Of a stretch of 64,000 nt of DNA, positions 1 to 8,044 are shown piece after piece. The notes beneath the pieces are model-generated. The model was not told where the DNA came from, did not search any database, and saw only the letters and a program-made list of their open reading frames with translations. The DNA is from JAVJUV01 sp047314965 (GTDB lineage Bacteria > Pseudomonadota > Alphaproteobacteria > Rhodobacterales > Rhodobacteraceae), in NCBI RefSeq assembly GCF_047314965.1, contig NZ_JBLBVK010000052.1:1-64000 (forward strand), written 5' to 3'. Position numbers and translations under genes: made by a program. Each line of letters opens with the position of its first letter. Positions within the stretch are counted from its first letter, which is position 1.

Positions 1-84
1 CACATCACCACCAGCCGTCAGCTTCAGCTCAATCTCACGCAGCAGCTTCAAGATGTCTTCGTCTGAATGTCGCTTCCTCGCCAT
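1..84 (-). mobile_element. IS3-family transposase OrfA, N-terminal fragment (runs off the window)
   Basis: Reading the minus strand from an ATG at 84 gives 28 codons, beginning MARKRHSDEDILKLLREIEL, before the window ends. This is the typical start of an IS3-family OrfA, the helix-turn-helix half of the transposase made with OrfB by frameshifting. The rest of the element must lie to the left of the window. Its outer end should fall somewhere between about 110 and 140, just upstream of the ATG; I could not define the terminal inverted repeat or the target duplication because the other end is missing. Confidence 0.75.
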
Positions 85-693
85 GCCCAATCCCCCTCTC
101 GCGGCCAAAGTAATGGCCCAGTTCTAGGGGGGAAGGACAAAGCCACTGTTCCCACCCTTGGGGCGGCATGCCTCCTCCTGTCGGCATGCGGCGGCGGTGG
201 TGGCGGAACAACCGGTGCGCCGCTGGCTAGCGCTGATCGAGCTTTTCTGGAGTCCTTGGATTTGGCCACGCCAACTGACGCCGGTGCCATGCCCAATAGC
301 GGCACGGCAAGCTATAGCGGCGTCGCGGCTTTCGGCTCTGCCAACGAGATCGATGCCCTTCTCAACTCGCCTGCGATGGTATCCGAAGTCAGTTTCGAGG
401 CAAATTTCGGGACAGGCGAAATCGATGGCACGTTCGACGCCTTCCAAGGCGCTTCCGGTGAATCCATATCCGGCAGCCTGACCCTCTCTCAGGGAACGAT
501 CGCAAACGCAGCCATGTCGGCACAAATCGACGGGACCCTGAGCATTCAGGGATCGAGCAACGCAATCTCGGGCATCGCGGTCGGACAATTCACTGGCGCA
601 ACCGCAGACGGGATCGGCGGGGCACTGGCAGGCACCCAGACTTCGGCGTCCAACACATCGGACCTGTTCGGGATCTTCGGCGCCACCCGATAG
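67..693 (+). CDS. Gly-rich surface lipoprotein (TbpB/fHbp-like barrel), 5' end replaced by IS DNA
   Basis: The 208-residue frame holds a lipobox (LLLSAC followed by a run of Gly) near residue 41 and then a low-complexity beta-rich domain, typical of the short 'transferrin-binding-protein-like' lipoproteins of Rhodobacterales. A motif like MPNSGTASYSGVAAFG recurs in the two paralogues at 3000 and 3676. The first roughly 20 residues are hydrophilic, unlike a signal peptide, and come from the IS end; the native part has no in-frame ATG. The gene is therefore probably 5'-truncated, and may be silent or mis-started. Ligand unknown. Confidence 0.6.
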   Translation: MSLPRHAQSPSRGQSNGPVLGGKDKATVPTLGAACLLLSACGGGGGGTTGAPLASADRAFLESLDLATPTDAGAMPNSGTASYSGVAAFGSANEIDALLNSPAMVSEVSFEANFGTGEIDGTFDAFQGASGESISGSLTLSQGTIANAAMSAQIDGTLSIQGSSNAISGIAVGQFTGATADGIGGALAGTQTSASNTSDLFGIFGATR

Positions 694-725
694 GTGGCCG
701 CTCAAAAAGACAGTGGGGTTATGAA

Positions 726-2915
726 ATGACAATTCAACGTGGTGACGACAGGATCTTCCTGTCCAATCTGAGCGGCGAGATCTTCGCCTGGGACCTGCAG
801 GCCAACACGTTCAGCCTGATTGCCGACACCGGTGTAGGACTGACGGACATCGCAGTAGCGCCCGACGGGAGGCTCTACGGAATCAGCTTTACCGGTCTCT
901 ATGAAATCCTCCTCGATAGCGGCACAGCGCACTATATCGGGGCGCTTCGCAGCGATACCGATCTCTACTTCGCCGTGAACACACTGACCGGCGCAAACGG
1001 GTTCGACATCTCTCCCGACGGCGTGGGGCGCATCTCCAGCTACAACAATAGCATCGTCGTCACGGTTGATCTCGACACGGGCGAAGTTGCGAACACTTCG
1101 GGCCCGGTGTTGGGCCAGGTTGCCACGTCATCGGGCGATATCTGGTACACATCCGACAACGAATATGCAGTCACAACAACAAATTACACTATGGTCTTCG
1201 CGCAGCCTTCCTTGTCGGGTCAGCGTGATATTCAGGTCTCCAGCCAGTTCATCTCCGGCAACAATGTCTATGGTCTTGTCGGTGCGCCTGTCAGCGCTGG
1301 TGGAATTGTCGAGGGAACTCTTCTCGGGTTTGTCGGCAACACGGTCTATGACCTGAGCCCCGGGAATTTCACGCTTGGTCCCGGATTGGCCAGCCTGCCT
1401 GAGATCGGCACCGTTTCCGGTGCCACCGCCCTGCGGGACGGACAGGGAAGTACGCCCCCGCCGCCCCCGCCGCCGGAACCGGAATCGAACGAAATCGCAT
1501 TCACGCCGGCCGTCGCCGCGCGTCTGGCAAAGGCCGCCTATCTCCTCGACGACGAAGGCAATGGCCAATCGATGGAAAGCTCGCGTGACAACCTGATCAG
1601 CCCAGGCTCGGCCGAAGCACTTCAGGAACTCTTGGACATGGGTCTCGAACTGGTCGGCTCCGACCTGCTGCCAGTAAACGATTCCGGCGGGGACGACGGA
1701 CTCTATCTGAATGAAAATGCAGCCGCCCTTCTGATGAAGGACGACAGTTCGCTGTTCATCGCGTTTCGCGGGACGAACTCGCCGTTCTCCGTTGAAGACG
1801 GCGCTCCGAACCTGCTCGAAGTTGGAGCCGGCGTTCTTGCCGACAGCCTTCAATTGGCATCGTCGGCGTACCGTTTCGATCTCCCCAAGGCTCAGATTCT
1901 GACGTTGCTCGGAAATGGCCTCGACTTTCTGTCCGACAACGACCTCGGACCAGATCAGCAGCACTGGATTCCACGCGAACTGCATTGGAACCTGTTTCAG
2001 GAGCTGACAGAAGGCATTCGGACAGCGCTCCAGGAACAGCCCTGGATCGACAAGGTCTATGTCACCGGCCACAGCCTTGGCGGCGCGATGGTCAATTACT
2101 TCATGAAAGAGTTCCAGGACGGCAGCTTCGACGGCAATCAGGTGTCGTTCCAGGCAATCTCTTTCGCGTCTCCCGGCACGAACCTCGATCTTTTCGATGG
2201 CGACGACCCTCGAACGGTCAATTTCATGACCGATGGAGATGCACTCTCCTATCCGGAGGCCTTCCTCGACGCACCCGGGCAGGAAAAGCGGATCTTCTTC
2301 GATGTCGACAACGGTATCGGTCAGTTCCTGGAACTCACAAGCGCCACCAAGGCGCACGACATGGGTGTTTATCTTGGGGCCCTTAAGCTCGCGGAAGAGA
2401 TGGGACTGAGTTCGGTCATCGAGAACTCTCCCTTCTTCGAAGCGAACAGCCTTTACGTCGAACTCGCCGAGTATGGTGGTGCCTACTCGGCCGTTAACGA
2501 GCCGCTTCAGATCGGGAACCTGCTCGGCACAGATACCATTGGACGGTTTCCCTTTGCCGTTCTCGGCGGGAGCGCACCGGATCTGATCGATCTTTCCGAC
2601 ATGGGAGGTTCGATCATAGCCGGGCTCGCCGGGAACGATATCTTGACCGGCTCCTTGGTTGGCAGCGACATATTCGTCTTTGGTCCGAGCAGCGGCACAG
2701 ACAGCGTCACAAACTTCGATCCGGGGCTGGATTGGATCGATCTGTCACCGTTCCTGCAGGAAGGCACCGACGCCGTCGTTCAGACCCGTGCGCTTACCTC
2801 CGGCATCCAGCTTCTGGTCAACGACGAACCGGTCGCGGTGTTCAGCGCGAACCTGACTGACGAGGACATCATCTCTCGCATTGTGACGGACGCGGATTTC
2901 TTCGCCCTCGTCTGA
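726..2915 (+). CDS. Secreted lipase-like protein with propeller-like N-terminus and RTX-like tail
   Basis: 729 residues. Residues 1-240 look like a repeat-rich beta-propeller (short strands, 'VAPDGRLYGIS'). A poly-proline linker follows near 243-252. Residues 255-550 form a class-3 lipase-type alpha/beta hydrolase with nucleophile elbow GHSLGG (Ser450). The C-terminus (about 610-729) has degenerate glycine/aspartate repeats such as GLAGNDILTG and ends in a DF-rich stretch, as in type I-secreted RTX proteins. There is no N-terminal signal peptide, which fits C-terminal-signal export. It lies 32 bp downstream of the first lipoprotein, so it may be co-transcribed. Substrate unknown. Confidence 0.7.
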   Translation: MTIQRGDDRIFLSNLSGEIFAWDLQANTFSLIADTGVGLTDIAVAPDGRLYGISFTGLYEILLDSGTAHYIGALRSDTDLYFAVNTLTGANGFDISPDGVGRISSYNNSIVVTVDLDTGEVANTSGPVLGQVATSSGDIWYTSDNEYAVTTTNYTMVFAQPSLSGQRDIQVSSQFISGNNVYGLVGAPVSAGGIVEGTLLGFVGNTVYDLSPGNFTLGPGLASLPEIGTVSGATALRDGQGSTPPPPPPPEPESNEIAFTPAVAARLAKAAYLLDDEGNGQSMESSRDNLISPGSAEALQELLDMGLELVGSDLLPVNDSGGDDGLYLNENAAALLMKDDSSLFIAFRGTNSPFSVEDGAPNLLEVGAGVLADSLQLASSAYRFDLPKAQILTLLGNGLDFLSDNDLGPDQQHWIPRELHWNLFQELTEGIRTALQEQPWIDKVYVTGHSLGGAMVNYFMKEFQDGSFDGNQVSFQAISFASPGTNLDLFDGDDPRTVNFMTDGDALSYPEAFLDAPGQEKRIFFDVDNGIGQFLELTSATKAHDMGVYLGALKLAEEMGLSSVIENSPFFEANSLYVELAEYGGAYSAVNEPLQIGNLLGTDTIGRFPFAVLGGSAPDLIDLSDMGGSIIAGLAGNDILTGSLVGSDIFVFGPSSGTDSVTNFDPGLDWIDLSPFLQEGTDAVVQTRALTSGIQLLVNDEPVAVFSANLTDEDIISRIVTDADFFALV

Positions 2916-2999
2916 ACCGACATACGGTGCCGTCCCGGCATCCGTTGCGAAAAGAGGCACAGTTTTCAATTCAACCTGAAAGGAAAGAAAGGTTTAAAG

Positions 3000-3584
3000 A
3001 TGAGATACTTGGGTGGAATATCACTTCTTGCGATACTACTGTCTGGCTGCGGCGGAGGTTCCGGAGGAGGAACCGTCCCGATCGCGAATGCGCCAATCTT
3101 GTCCGAACAGCAAATCATCGACACGGGATACGCGCTTATCGATCAATTCGCCTCCGAGGCTCCGACAGCCACGATGCCAGCAAGCGGCATTGTAACCTAC
3201 CAGGGAGTCGGGGCCGCGAGCCCAAGCGGAAGCACGCCGTCCGAAATCATCGCCACCGCCACTTCCGTTTATCAGGTCACGGCACAGGTGGATTTCGCAA
3301 ACTCCACGATGACCGGCCAAGCGTACAACTTCCAGTCGACAACGCCTGGGTACGACATATCCGGATCGCTTGGCGCAACCGGCACCGTCTCGGGCTCTTC
3401 CTTCAGCGGGACGTACTCGGGAAGCATGACCGAACAAGGCATTCCGGTCACGTACAGCGGAACAATTGCCGGTGACTTCGTTGGCGGGGACGCTGCTGCC
3501 ATGATCGGAACCGGTAGCGGAACGGCCACGGCTCAAGGGATCGGGACGATCGGTTTCAACAGCTACTGGGGCGCGGCCAGATAA
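3000..3584 (+). CDS. Gly-rich surface lipoprotein, paralogue 2
   Basis: 194 residues with a clear lipoprotein signal: hydrophobic segment, then LLSGC with lipidated Cys17 and a Gly-rich tether. The mature part is Ser/Thr/Gly-rich and beta-predicted, with the same MPASGIVTYQGVG motif as its neighbours and an alternating SGTYSGS-type pattern. It resembles transferrin-binding-protein-like or factor-H-binding-like barrels; the ligand cannot be read from sequence. The start is supported by a purine-rich Shine-Dalgarno stretch (aaaggaaagaaagg) just upstream. It ends ahead of the hairpin at 3614-3636. Confidence 0.7.
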   Translation: MRYLGGISLLAILLSGCGGGSGGGTVPIANAPILSEQQIIDTGYALIDQFASEAPTATMPASGIVTYQGVGAASPSGSTPSEIIATATSVYQVTAQVDFANSTMTGQAYNFQSTTPGYDISGSLGATGTVSGSSFSGTYSGSMTEQGIPVTYSGTIAGDFVGGDAAAMIGTGSGTATAQGIGTIGFNSYWGAAR

Positions 3585-3613
3585 ATGACTTTCCCCGCAA
3601 AATCGTGACAGAG

Positions 3614-3636
3614 AACGGCCGGAGGACCCGGCCGTT
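3614..3636 (+). terminator. Hairpin after lipoprotein 2
   Basis: A perfect 9-bp inverted repeat (AACGGCCGG / CCGGCCGTT) with a 5-nt loop lies 30 bp after the stop at 3584, followed by a weak T run. It is probably a terminator or attenuator separating lipoproteins 2 and 3. Confidence 0.6.
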
Positions 3637-3675
3637 CATTTCGCATCAATACGCACAAAAACAAGGAAAGCAGAA

Positions 3676-4236
3676 ATGAAACGCGCATTTCCAACCACAG
3701 TCATCGCGCTGACGGTGTTGTCCGCCTGCGGCGGAGGCGGCAGTGGCTTGCCGGTCTCAGGAGGCCCGGGCGGAACCGGTAAGTTCCAGGAATACAGCCA
3801 ACTCCTCACCGACTTCTATCTTGCGTCCTCGGGCGGCTACACATCGCCGTCCAGCCTGCCGAGCTCAGCCAGCTATTCGGGCGTCGCCGCCATTGGCCAG
3901 GGAACACTTAACCCTGATGCCTATTTCGGCGACATCTCCATGCAGGTCGCATTCTCCGGAGGATCAGTCAGCGGTACCATCGACAATTTCACAAAGATTC
4001 CGTTCGGCCAGGTCACGGAAACGCCCGTCGCTGGCAGTTTCTCGATGTCGGGCTCATCGACAGGGAACAACAGCCTGCTCTCGCCGGCCATTACTGGGTT
4101 CGCCTCAGGCAGTCTGGAGGGTGTCTCCGATCTCATGTCGTTCGAAGGATCTTTTGCAGGGCCAAACGGCCGGAACGGTCAATTGCAATTTATTGGCAGC
4201 TCCTGGATCGGCTTCGGATATGTCGAGGCGAACTAA
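3676..4236 (+). CDS. Gly-rich surface lipoprotein, paralogue 3
   Basis: 186 residues. The signal peptide MKRAFPTTVIALTVLSAC puts the lipidated Cys at 18, followed by GGGGSG. The mature domain carries LPSSASYSGVAAIGQ, matching the shared motif of the two upstream lipoproteins, then SGTIDNF and SGSFSM-like strands typical of the TbpB-like barrel. RBS aaggaaagcag precedes the ATG. The three paralogues form a tandem array interrupted by the lipase-like gene, which suggests local duplication. Ligand unknown. Confidence 0.7.
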   Translation: MKRAFPTTVIALTVLSACGGGGSGLPVSGGPGGTGKFQEYSQLLTDFYLASSGGYTSPSSLPSSASYSGVAAIGQGTLNPDAYFGDISMQVAFSGGSVSGTIDNFTKIPFGQVTETPVAGSFSMSGSSTGNNSLLSPAITGFASGSLEGVSDLMSFEGSFAGPNGRNGQLQFIGSSWIGFGYVEAN

Positions 4237-4338
4237 ACATTCGCATTCTCGTACAAAGCGGAATGTCGCATGAGACGAGAAGGCGCCGGGCCAAACAGCC
4301 CGACAGGCGGGCTTGATCCGGCGCATCTCGAAGAGCGA

Positions 4339-4737
4339 CTACGAAGGCCTTTTCGCAGGGCCGGAAAAGGCCACTTTTATATTGGCCGCGCGCTTCCGCG
4401 GACGCGCATAGTGCTCCGACCAGACGATGTGAAAGGCTCTCCGCCAGTCCGCAACAAACTCCGGTTCAACCAGGTCATCGATCAGGCGAAGAAGTGCGGC
4501 GCGATAGGGTTTCGGCAGGACATCGTGGTTTGCCCAACCGACCACGGTATCGGTGTTCATAACCTTGGTCATGTGGCGCACCGACACCTCATCAGCAAAA
4601 GCTTCATAGCTCCATCCACCAGCGGTGATGAAGTAGCGCATCAGGGCGGACGGTCCGTAGGCGTCCAACCGCTCCGGCGGCGGTATCGGCACAGAGCCTG
4701 CCTCCGACCGAACTTGTCTGCTTACTCCACCCATCAT
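4339..4737 (-). CDS. Hypothetical protein, possible helix-turn-helix
   Basis: 132 residues, not recognised. The central segment (about residues 35-95: GGWSYEAFADEVSV...TVVGWANHDVLPKPYRAALLRLIDDL) has the spacing of an XRE-like helix-turn-helix in which a 'W' or 'F' precedes a recognition helix. The C-terminus is basic. The start may be the first ATG (4737) or an internal Met (RYFITAGG). It stands alone, convergent with the lipoprotein locus and 200 bp from tRNA-Gly; such orphan HTH genes are often island remnants, but nothing else proves transfer here. Confidence 0.5.
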   Translation of the reverse strand: MMGGVSRQVRSEAGSVPIPPPERLDAYGPSALMRYFITAGGWSYEAFADEVSVRHMTKVMNTDTVVGWANHDVLPKPYRAALLRLIDDLVEPEFVADWRRAFHIVWSEHYARPRKRAANIKVAFSGPAKRPS

Positions 4738-4934
4738 TCATACCTGCAAAGATGTTCCTTGGAGCAAAGCTACCACCCAGAGCACCTCCACTGGTCTCAT
4801 ATTTTCTGTGATCCGGCCCCTTCAAACCCGGACGCGTTGAAAACCGAAGAGCACGGTTGCCACGCAGCCACCGATGCAACCCGCCAAGCAGGGAACGACA
4901 GTTCCGGCTGTCTTTTTTTTAGGAGTGGTTCTTT

Positions 4935-5008
4935 TGGAGCGGGCGACGGGAATCGAACCCGTATCTCTTGCTTGGAAGGCAAGGGTCTTACCATTACACA
5001 ACGCCCGC
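4935..5008 (-). tRNA. tRNA-Gly(UCC)
   Basis: Read on the minus strand, a 7-bp acceptor stem (GCGGGCG/CGCCCGC), a D arm, anticodon loop CTTCCAA (anticodon TCC), T arm with GGTTCGATTCC and an encoded CCA are all present; 74 nt in total. Confidence 0.95.
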
Positions 5009-5133
5009 TCGACAGCAGGTGGGATATTTCAAGGGGTTCTGGACGTCAAGCTTGAACCTCGGTTTCTAGATGGAACGTAAGCGCAGTTCGATCTGACATT
5101 GGCCCCGGAAAACTCATTCGCGCGTTGGCGGTC

Positions 5134-6567
5134 TCATTCCGCGACGATTGCGCCTGGATTCATGATGTTGTGAGGGTCCAGCGCCGCCTTGATCTGCCGG
5201 ATGGCCTGCAACTTCGCCTTGCTGGCATAAAAAGCGAGGTCGCCCGTTTTCAGACGTCCGATCCCGTGCTCGGCGCTGATCGAGCCGTTGCACTGAACGG
5301 TGACGTCATCGATCGCGTGGCGCACGGCATCGATGATCCCCGGGTTCGCCGCGATAAAGTCGGGCTTCGCCACCCCTTCGGGCGGAAAGACATTATGGTG
5401 AATGTTCCCGTCGCCGATATGCCCGTAGCTGTTCGTTCGAAGACCCGGATGAACGGTCTTCACCGCCGCATGTGTTGCGGCCACGAAATCGCCGATCCGG
5501 CTGATTGGCACCGCCGTATCGCTGTTGCAGATCGCACCGGACAGCCGGTTGGCCTCTGGCGTGTTCTCGCGCAGGTCCCAAAGTTTCGCCCGCTGCGCCT
5601 CCGACGCCGCGACGACCGCATCGCCGATCAGCCCGGCTTCCATGCAATCCGCCAAGGCAGTCTCGACACGCTCCCGCATCCCCTCCAGGCCAGAGGCTTC
5701 CGCAAGCAGGTACCAGTCGTCCGGCTCAGCCAGGGGGTTCTTCAAGTCCGGAAAATGTGCGTTCACCAGCCCAAGCCCGAAATCCGACATAAGCTCAAGG
5801 CCGGAGAGGCTTTCGCCAAGGCTCTTTCGCAGGGCCTCGAACACGCGCAGGGCCTGCGCCGGCGATGACAGCGCGCAAAAAGCGGTCACCGTTTCGGGGT
5901 CCATCGGCTTCAGAACGATCGTCGCGGCGGTGATGATCCCCAGCGTGCCTTCGCTTCCGATCAGAAGATGGCGCAGGTCGTATCCGGTGTTGTTCTTTCG
6001 AAGCGGGTTCAGCTCACTCAGCACATCGCCTGAAGGCAGGACGGCTTCTATTCCCAGGCACAAATCCCTGGCATTCCCGTAGCGTACGACCTGAATGCCG
6101 CCGGCATTCGTGGCAAGGTTGCCCCCAATCGTGCAACTGCCCTTGGAGGCCATGCTCAGCGGAAACATCAGCCCATGCTCGGACGCCGCCGCATGTATGT
6201 TCTCAAGGATGCAGCCGGCCTCCACGACCATCGCGAAGTCCTGGGCATTCACCTCGCGGATCCTGTTCAGCCGTTCGACTGAAAGAATGATCGCGTTCCC
6301 GTCCTCCGGTGACAGCTGCCCGGCGACCACGCCGGTGCCTCCACCATAGGGGATGAGACCGGTGCGGCTTTCGTAGCAAAGCCTCACGATCCGGGACACC
6401 TCCTCGGTCGATCCGGGCAGCAGGACAAGGCGCGCCTGCCCCTTGAAGCGGCCGCGAGGATCCTCGAAGTAGCGCTCCGCATCGCCTGCTTCGCGCCAGC
6501 CACCGTCTCCCACGATAGCCTTCAGCCGGTCCAGAACCGCTGCCTCAGGTGGAGAAAAATCCGCCAT
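5134..6567 (-). CDS. FAD-linked 2-hydroxyacid dehydrogenase (GlcD/D-LDH family)
   Basis: 477 residues from the ATG at 6567; a frame-open start at 6639 would overlap the upstream gene. It shows the PCMH-type FAD domain (PGSTEEVSRIV at 51, PYGGGTG at 73-79, GGNLATNAGG at 148-157) and the C-terminal FAD-oxidase domain with GHIGDGNIHHN and GSISAEHGIG (428-437). Relatives oxidise D-lactate, glycolate or D-2-hydroxyglutarate and pass electrons to quinone or ETF. It is the last gene of the sugar operon, 25 bp after the aldehyde dehydrogenase. By context it may oxidise the hydroxyacid made by that enzyme, for example sulfolactate to sulfopyruvate; this is inference. Confidence 0.85.
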   Translation of the reverse strand: MADFSPPEAAVLDRLKAIVGDGGWREAGDAERYFEDPRGRFKGQARLVLLPGSTEEVSRIVRLCYESRTGLIPYGGGTGVVAGQLSPEDGNAIILSVERLNRIREVNAQDFAMVVEAGCILENIHAAASEHGLMFPLSMASKGSCTIGGNLATNAGGIQVVRYGNARDLCLGIEAVLPSGDVLSELNPLRKNNTGYDLRHLLIGSEGTLGIITAATIVLKPMDPETVTAFCALSSPAQALRVFEALRKSLGESLSGLELMSDFGLGLVNAHFPDLKNPLAEPDDWYLLAEASGLEGMRERVETALADCMEAGLIGDAVVAASEAQRAKLWDLRENTPEANRLSGAICNSDTAVPISRIGDFVAATHAAVKTVHPGLRTNSYGHIGDGNIHHNVFPPEGVAKPDFIAANPGIIDAVRHAIDDVTVQCNGSISAEHGIGRLKTGDLAFYASKAKLQAIRQIKAALDPHNIMNPGAIVAE

Positions 6568-6592
6568 ACCCCTGCCCGCCCCCAACGGCCGA

Positions 6593-8044
6593 TCAGCCAA
6601 GACCAGCGACGGCCATGTACTTGGTCTCAAGATAGTCATCGAGCCCCTGGCTGCCGCCTTCCTTCCCGATCCCGCTTTCCTTCACACCTCCGAACGGCGC
6701 CTCGACCGTGGTGATCAGACCCGCGTTGATCCCGATCATGCCGTAGTGCAGCCCTTCGTTCAGACGGAAGACCCGCGCTAGATCATTGGTATAGGCATAG
6801 GAGGCAAGCCCGTACTCCGTGGCGTTTGCCGCCGCGATCGCCTCCTCTTCGGTCTCGAACTTGAAGACTGCGGACAGCGGCCCGAAAATCTCGTCCGTCG
6901 CGAAACTCATCTCCGACGTCGCACCGGTCAGCACCGTCGGCTGGAAGTAGGTCCCGCCGTTGCCGTGCCGCTGCCCCCCGGTGACCACGCTGGCCCCTTT
7001 CCCGATCGCATCCGCGATCATCGCCTCCACCTTCTCGACGGCGTTCATGTCGATCATCGGCCCCTGCTGAACGCCATCCTGCGCGCCGTTGCCGACGACC
7101 AGTGCCTCGGTCGCTTCCGCCAATCGCTTCACGAAGGCGTCGTGAATACCCGACTGGACATAGAAACGGTTGGTACAGACACAGGTCTGGCCCATGTTGC
7201 GATACTTGGCGACCATCGCCCCCGCGACGGCCGCGTCGAGATCGGCATCATCGAAGACGATGAAGGGAGCGTTGCCCCCTAGTTCCATCGAGACCTTTTT
7301 GACGGTATCGGCGGACTGCCGGATCAGCGCCTTGCCGACCTCAGTGGAGCCGGTGAAGGTCACCTTGCGCACATCCGGGCTGGCCATGATGGCCCCGCCT
7401 ATGGCGCGCGCAGAACCGGTCAGGATGTTCACCACTCCATCGGGGAACCCGACATCCTGGCACAGCTTGCCCCAGACCAGTCCCGAATAGGGCGTGGCGG
7501 TCGCGGGTTTGGCCACCACGGTGCAACCCGCGGCCAGGGCCGGGGCCAGTTTCCGCGCCAGCATCGACGAGGGGAAGTTCCAAGGCGTGATCGCTCCGAC
7601 GACTCCGACCGGATGGCGCGTCACCAACAGGCGGCGGTCCGCTGTCGGCGACGGAACGATCTCGCCTTTGGCACGGCGGATTTCTTCGGCGAACCATCGC
7701 ACATAGGCCGCGCCGATGGCGATCTCGCCACGTGCTTCGAACAGGGGCTTCCCCTGCTCGGCGGTCAGAAGCTGGGCCAGCGCCTCTTGGTTCTGGAGAA
7801 GCGCGTCATGCAGCTTGTGCAACAACCCGACCCTGTAGTTCAGATCGGTCCGCGACCAGTTCTTGAACGCCGCGGACGCCGCGGCGATCGCCCGGTCCGT
7901 TTCGGCCGCACCACAGTCCGGCACATGCCCGATGATCTCACCCGTCGCCGGATTGTTGACAGGGATGGCCTTGCCACTGTCAGCGCCGACCCAGTCGCCG
8001 CCGATCAGGTTCGTCTCAAGCATCAAGCCGCCAAAGTCGCTCAT
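6593..8044 (-). CDS. GabD-like NAD(P)-dependent aldehyde dehydrogenase
   Basis: 483 residues, the usual size of succinate-semialdehyde dehydrogenases. Visible are PWNFP (154-158), the NAD-binding FTGSTEVG (230-237), the general base in MELGGNAP (Glu254) and the catalytic Cys288 in GQTCVC. It starts with ATGA overlap against the stop of the upstream epimerase gene, so translation is probably coupled. In sulfoquinovose pathways a GabD-family enzyme (SlaB-type) oxidises sulfolactaldehyde to sulfolactate. Because the gene sits in a kinase/aldolase operon, the aldehyde released by the aldolase is the likelier substrate than succinate semialdehyde. Confidence 0.9.
   Translation of the reverse strand: MSDFGGLMLETNLIGGDWVGADSGKAIPVNNPATGEIIGHVPDCGAAETDRAIAAASAAFKNWSRTDLNYRVGLLHKLHDALLQNQEALAQLLTAEQGKPLFEARGEIAIGAAYVRWFAEEIRRAKGEIVPSPTADRRLLVTRHPVGVVGAITPWNFPSSMLARKLAPALAAGCTVVAKPATATPYSGLVWGKLCQDVGFPDGVVNILTGSARAIGGAIMASPDVRKVTFTGSTEVGKALIRQSADTVKKVSMELGGNAPFIVFDDADLDAAVAGAMVAKYRNMGQTCVCTNRFYVQSGIHDAFVKRLAEATEALVVGNGAQDGVQQGPMIDMNAVEKVEAMIADAIGKGASVVTGGQRHGNGGTYFQPTVLTGATSEMSFATDEIFGPLSAVFKFETEEEAIAAANATEYGLASYAYTNDLARVFRLNEGLHYGMIGINAGLITTVEAPFGGVKESGIGKEGGSQGLDDYLETKYMAVAGLG

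Noticed and set aside
4270..5055. Plus-strand frame of 261 residues crossing the hypothetical gene and the tRNA-Gly
   Set aside because: It would read through a tRNA gene; composition is shadow-like.
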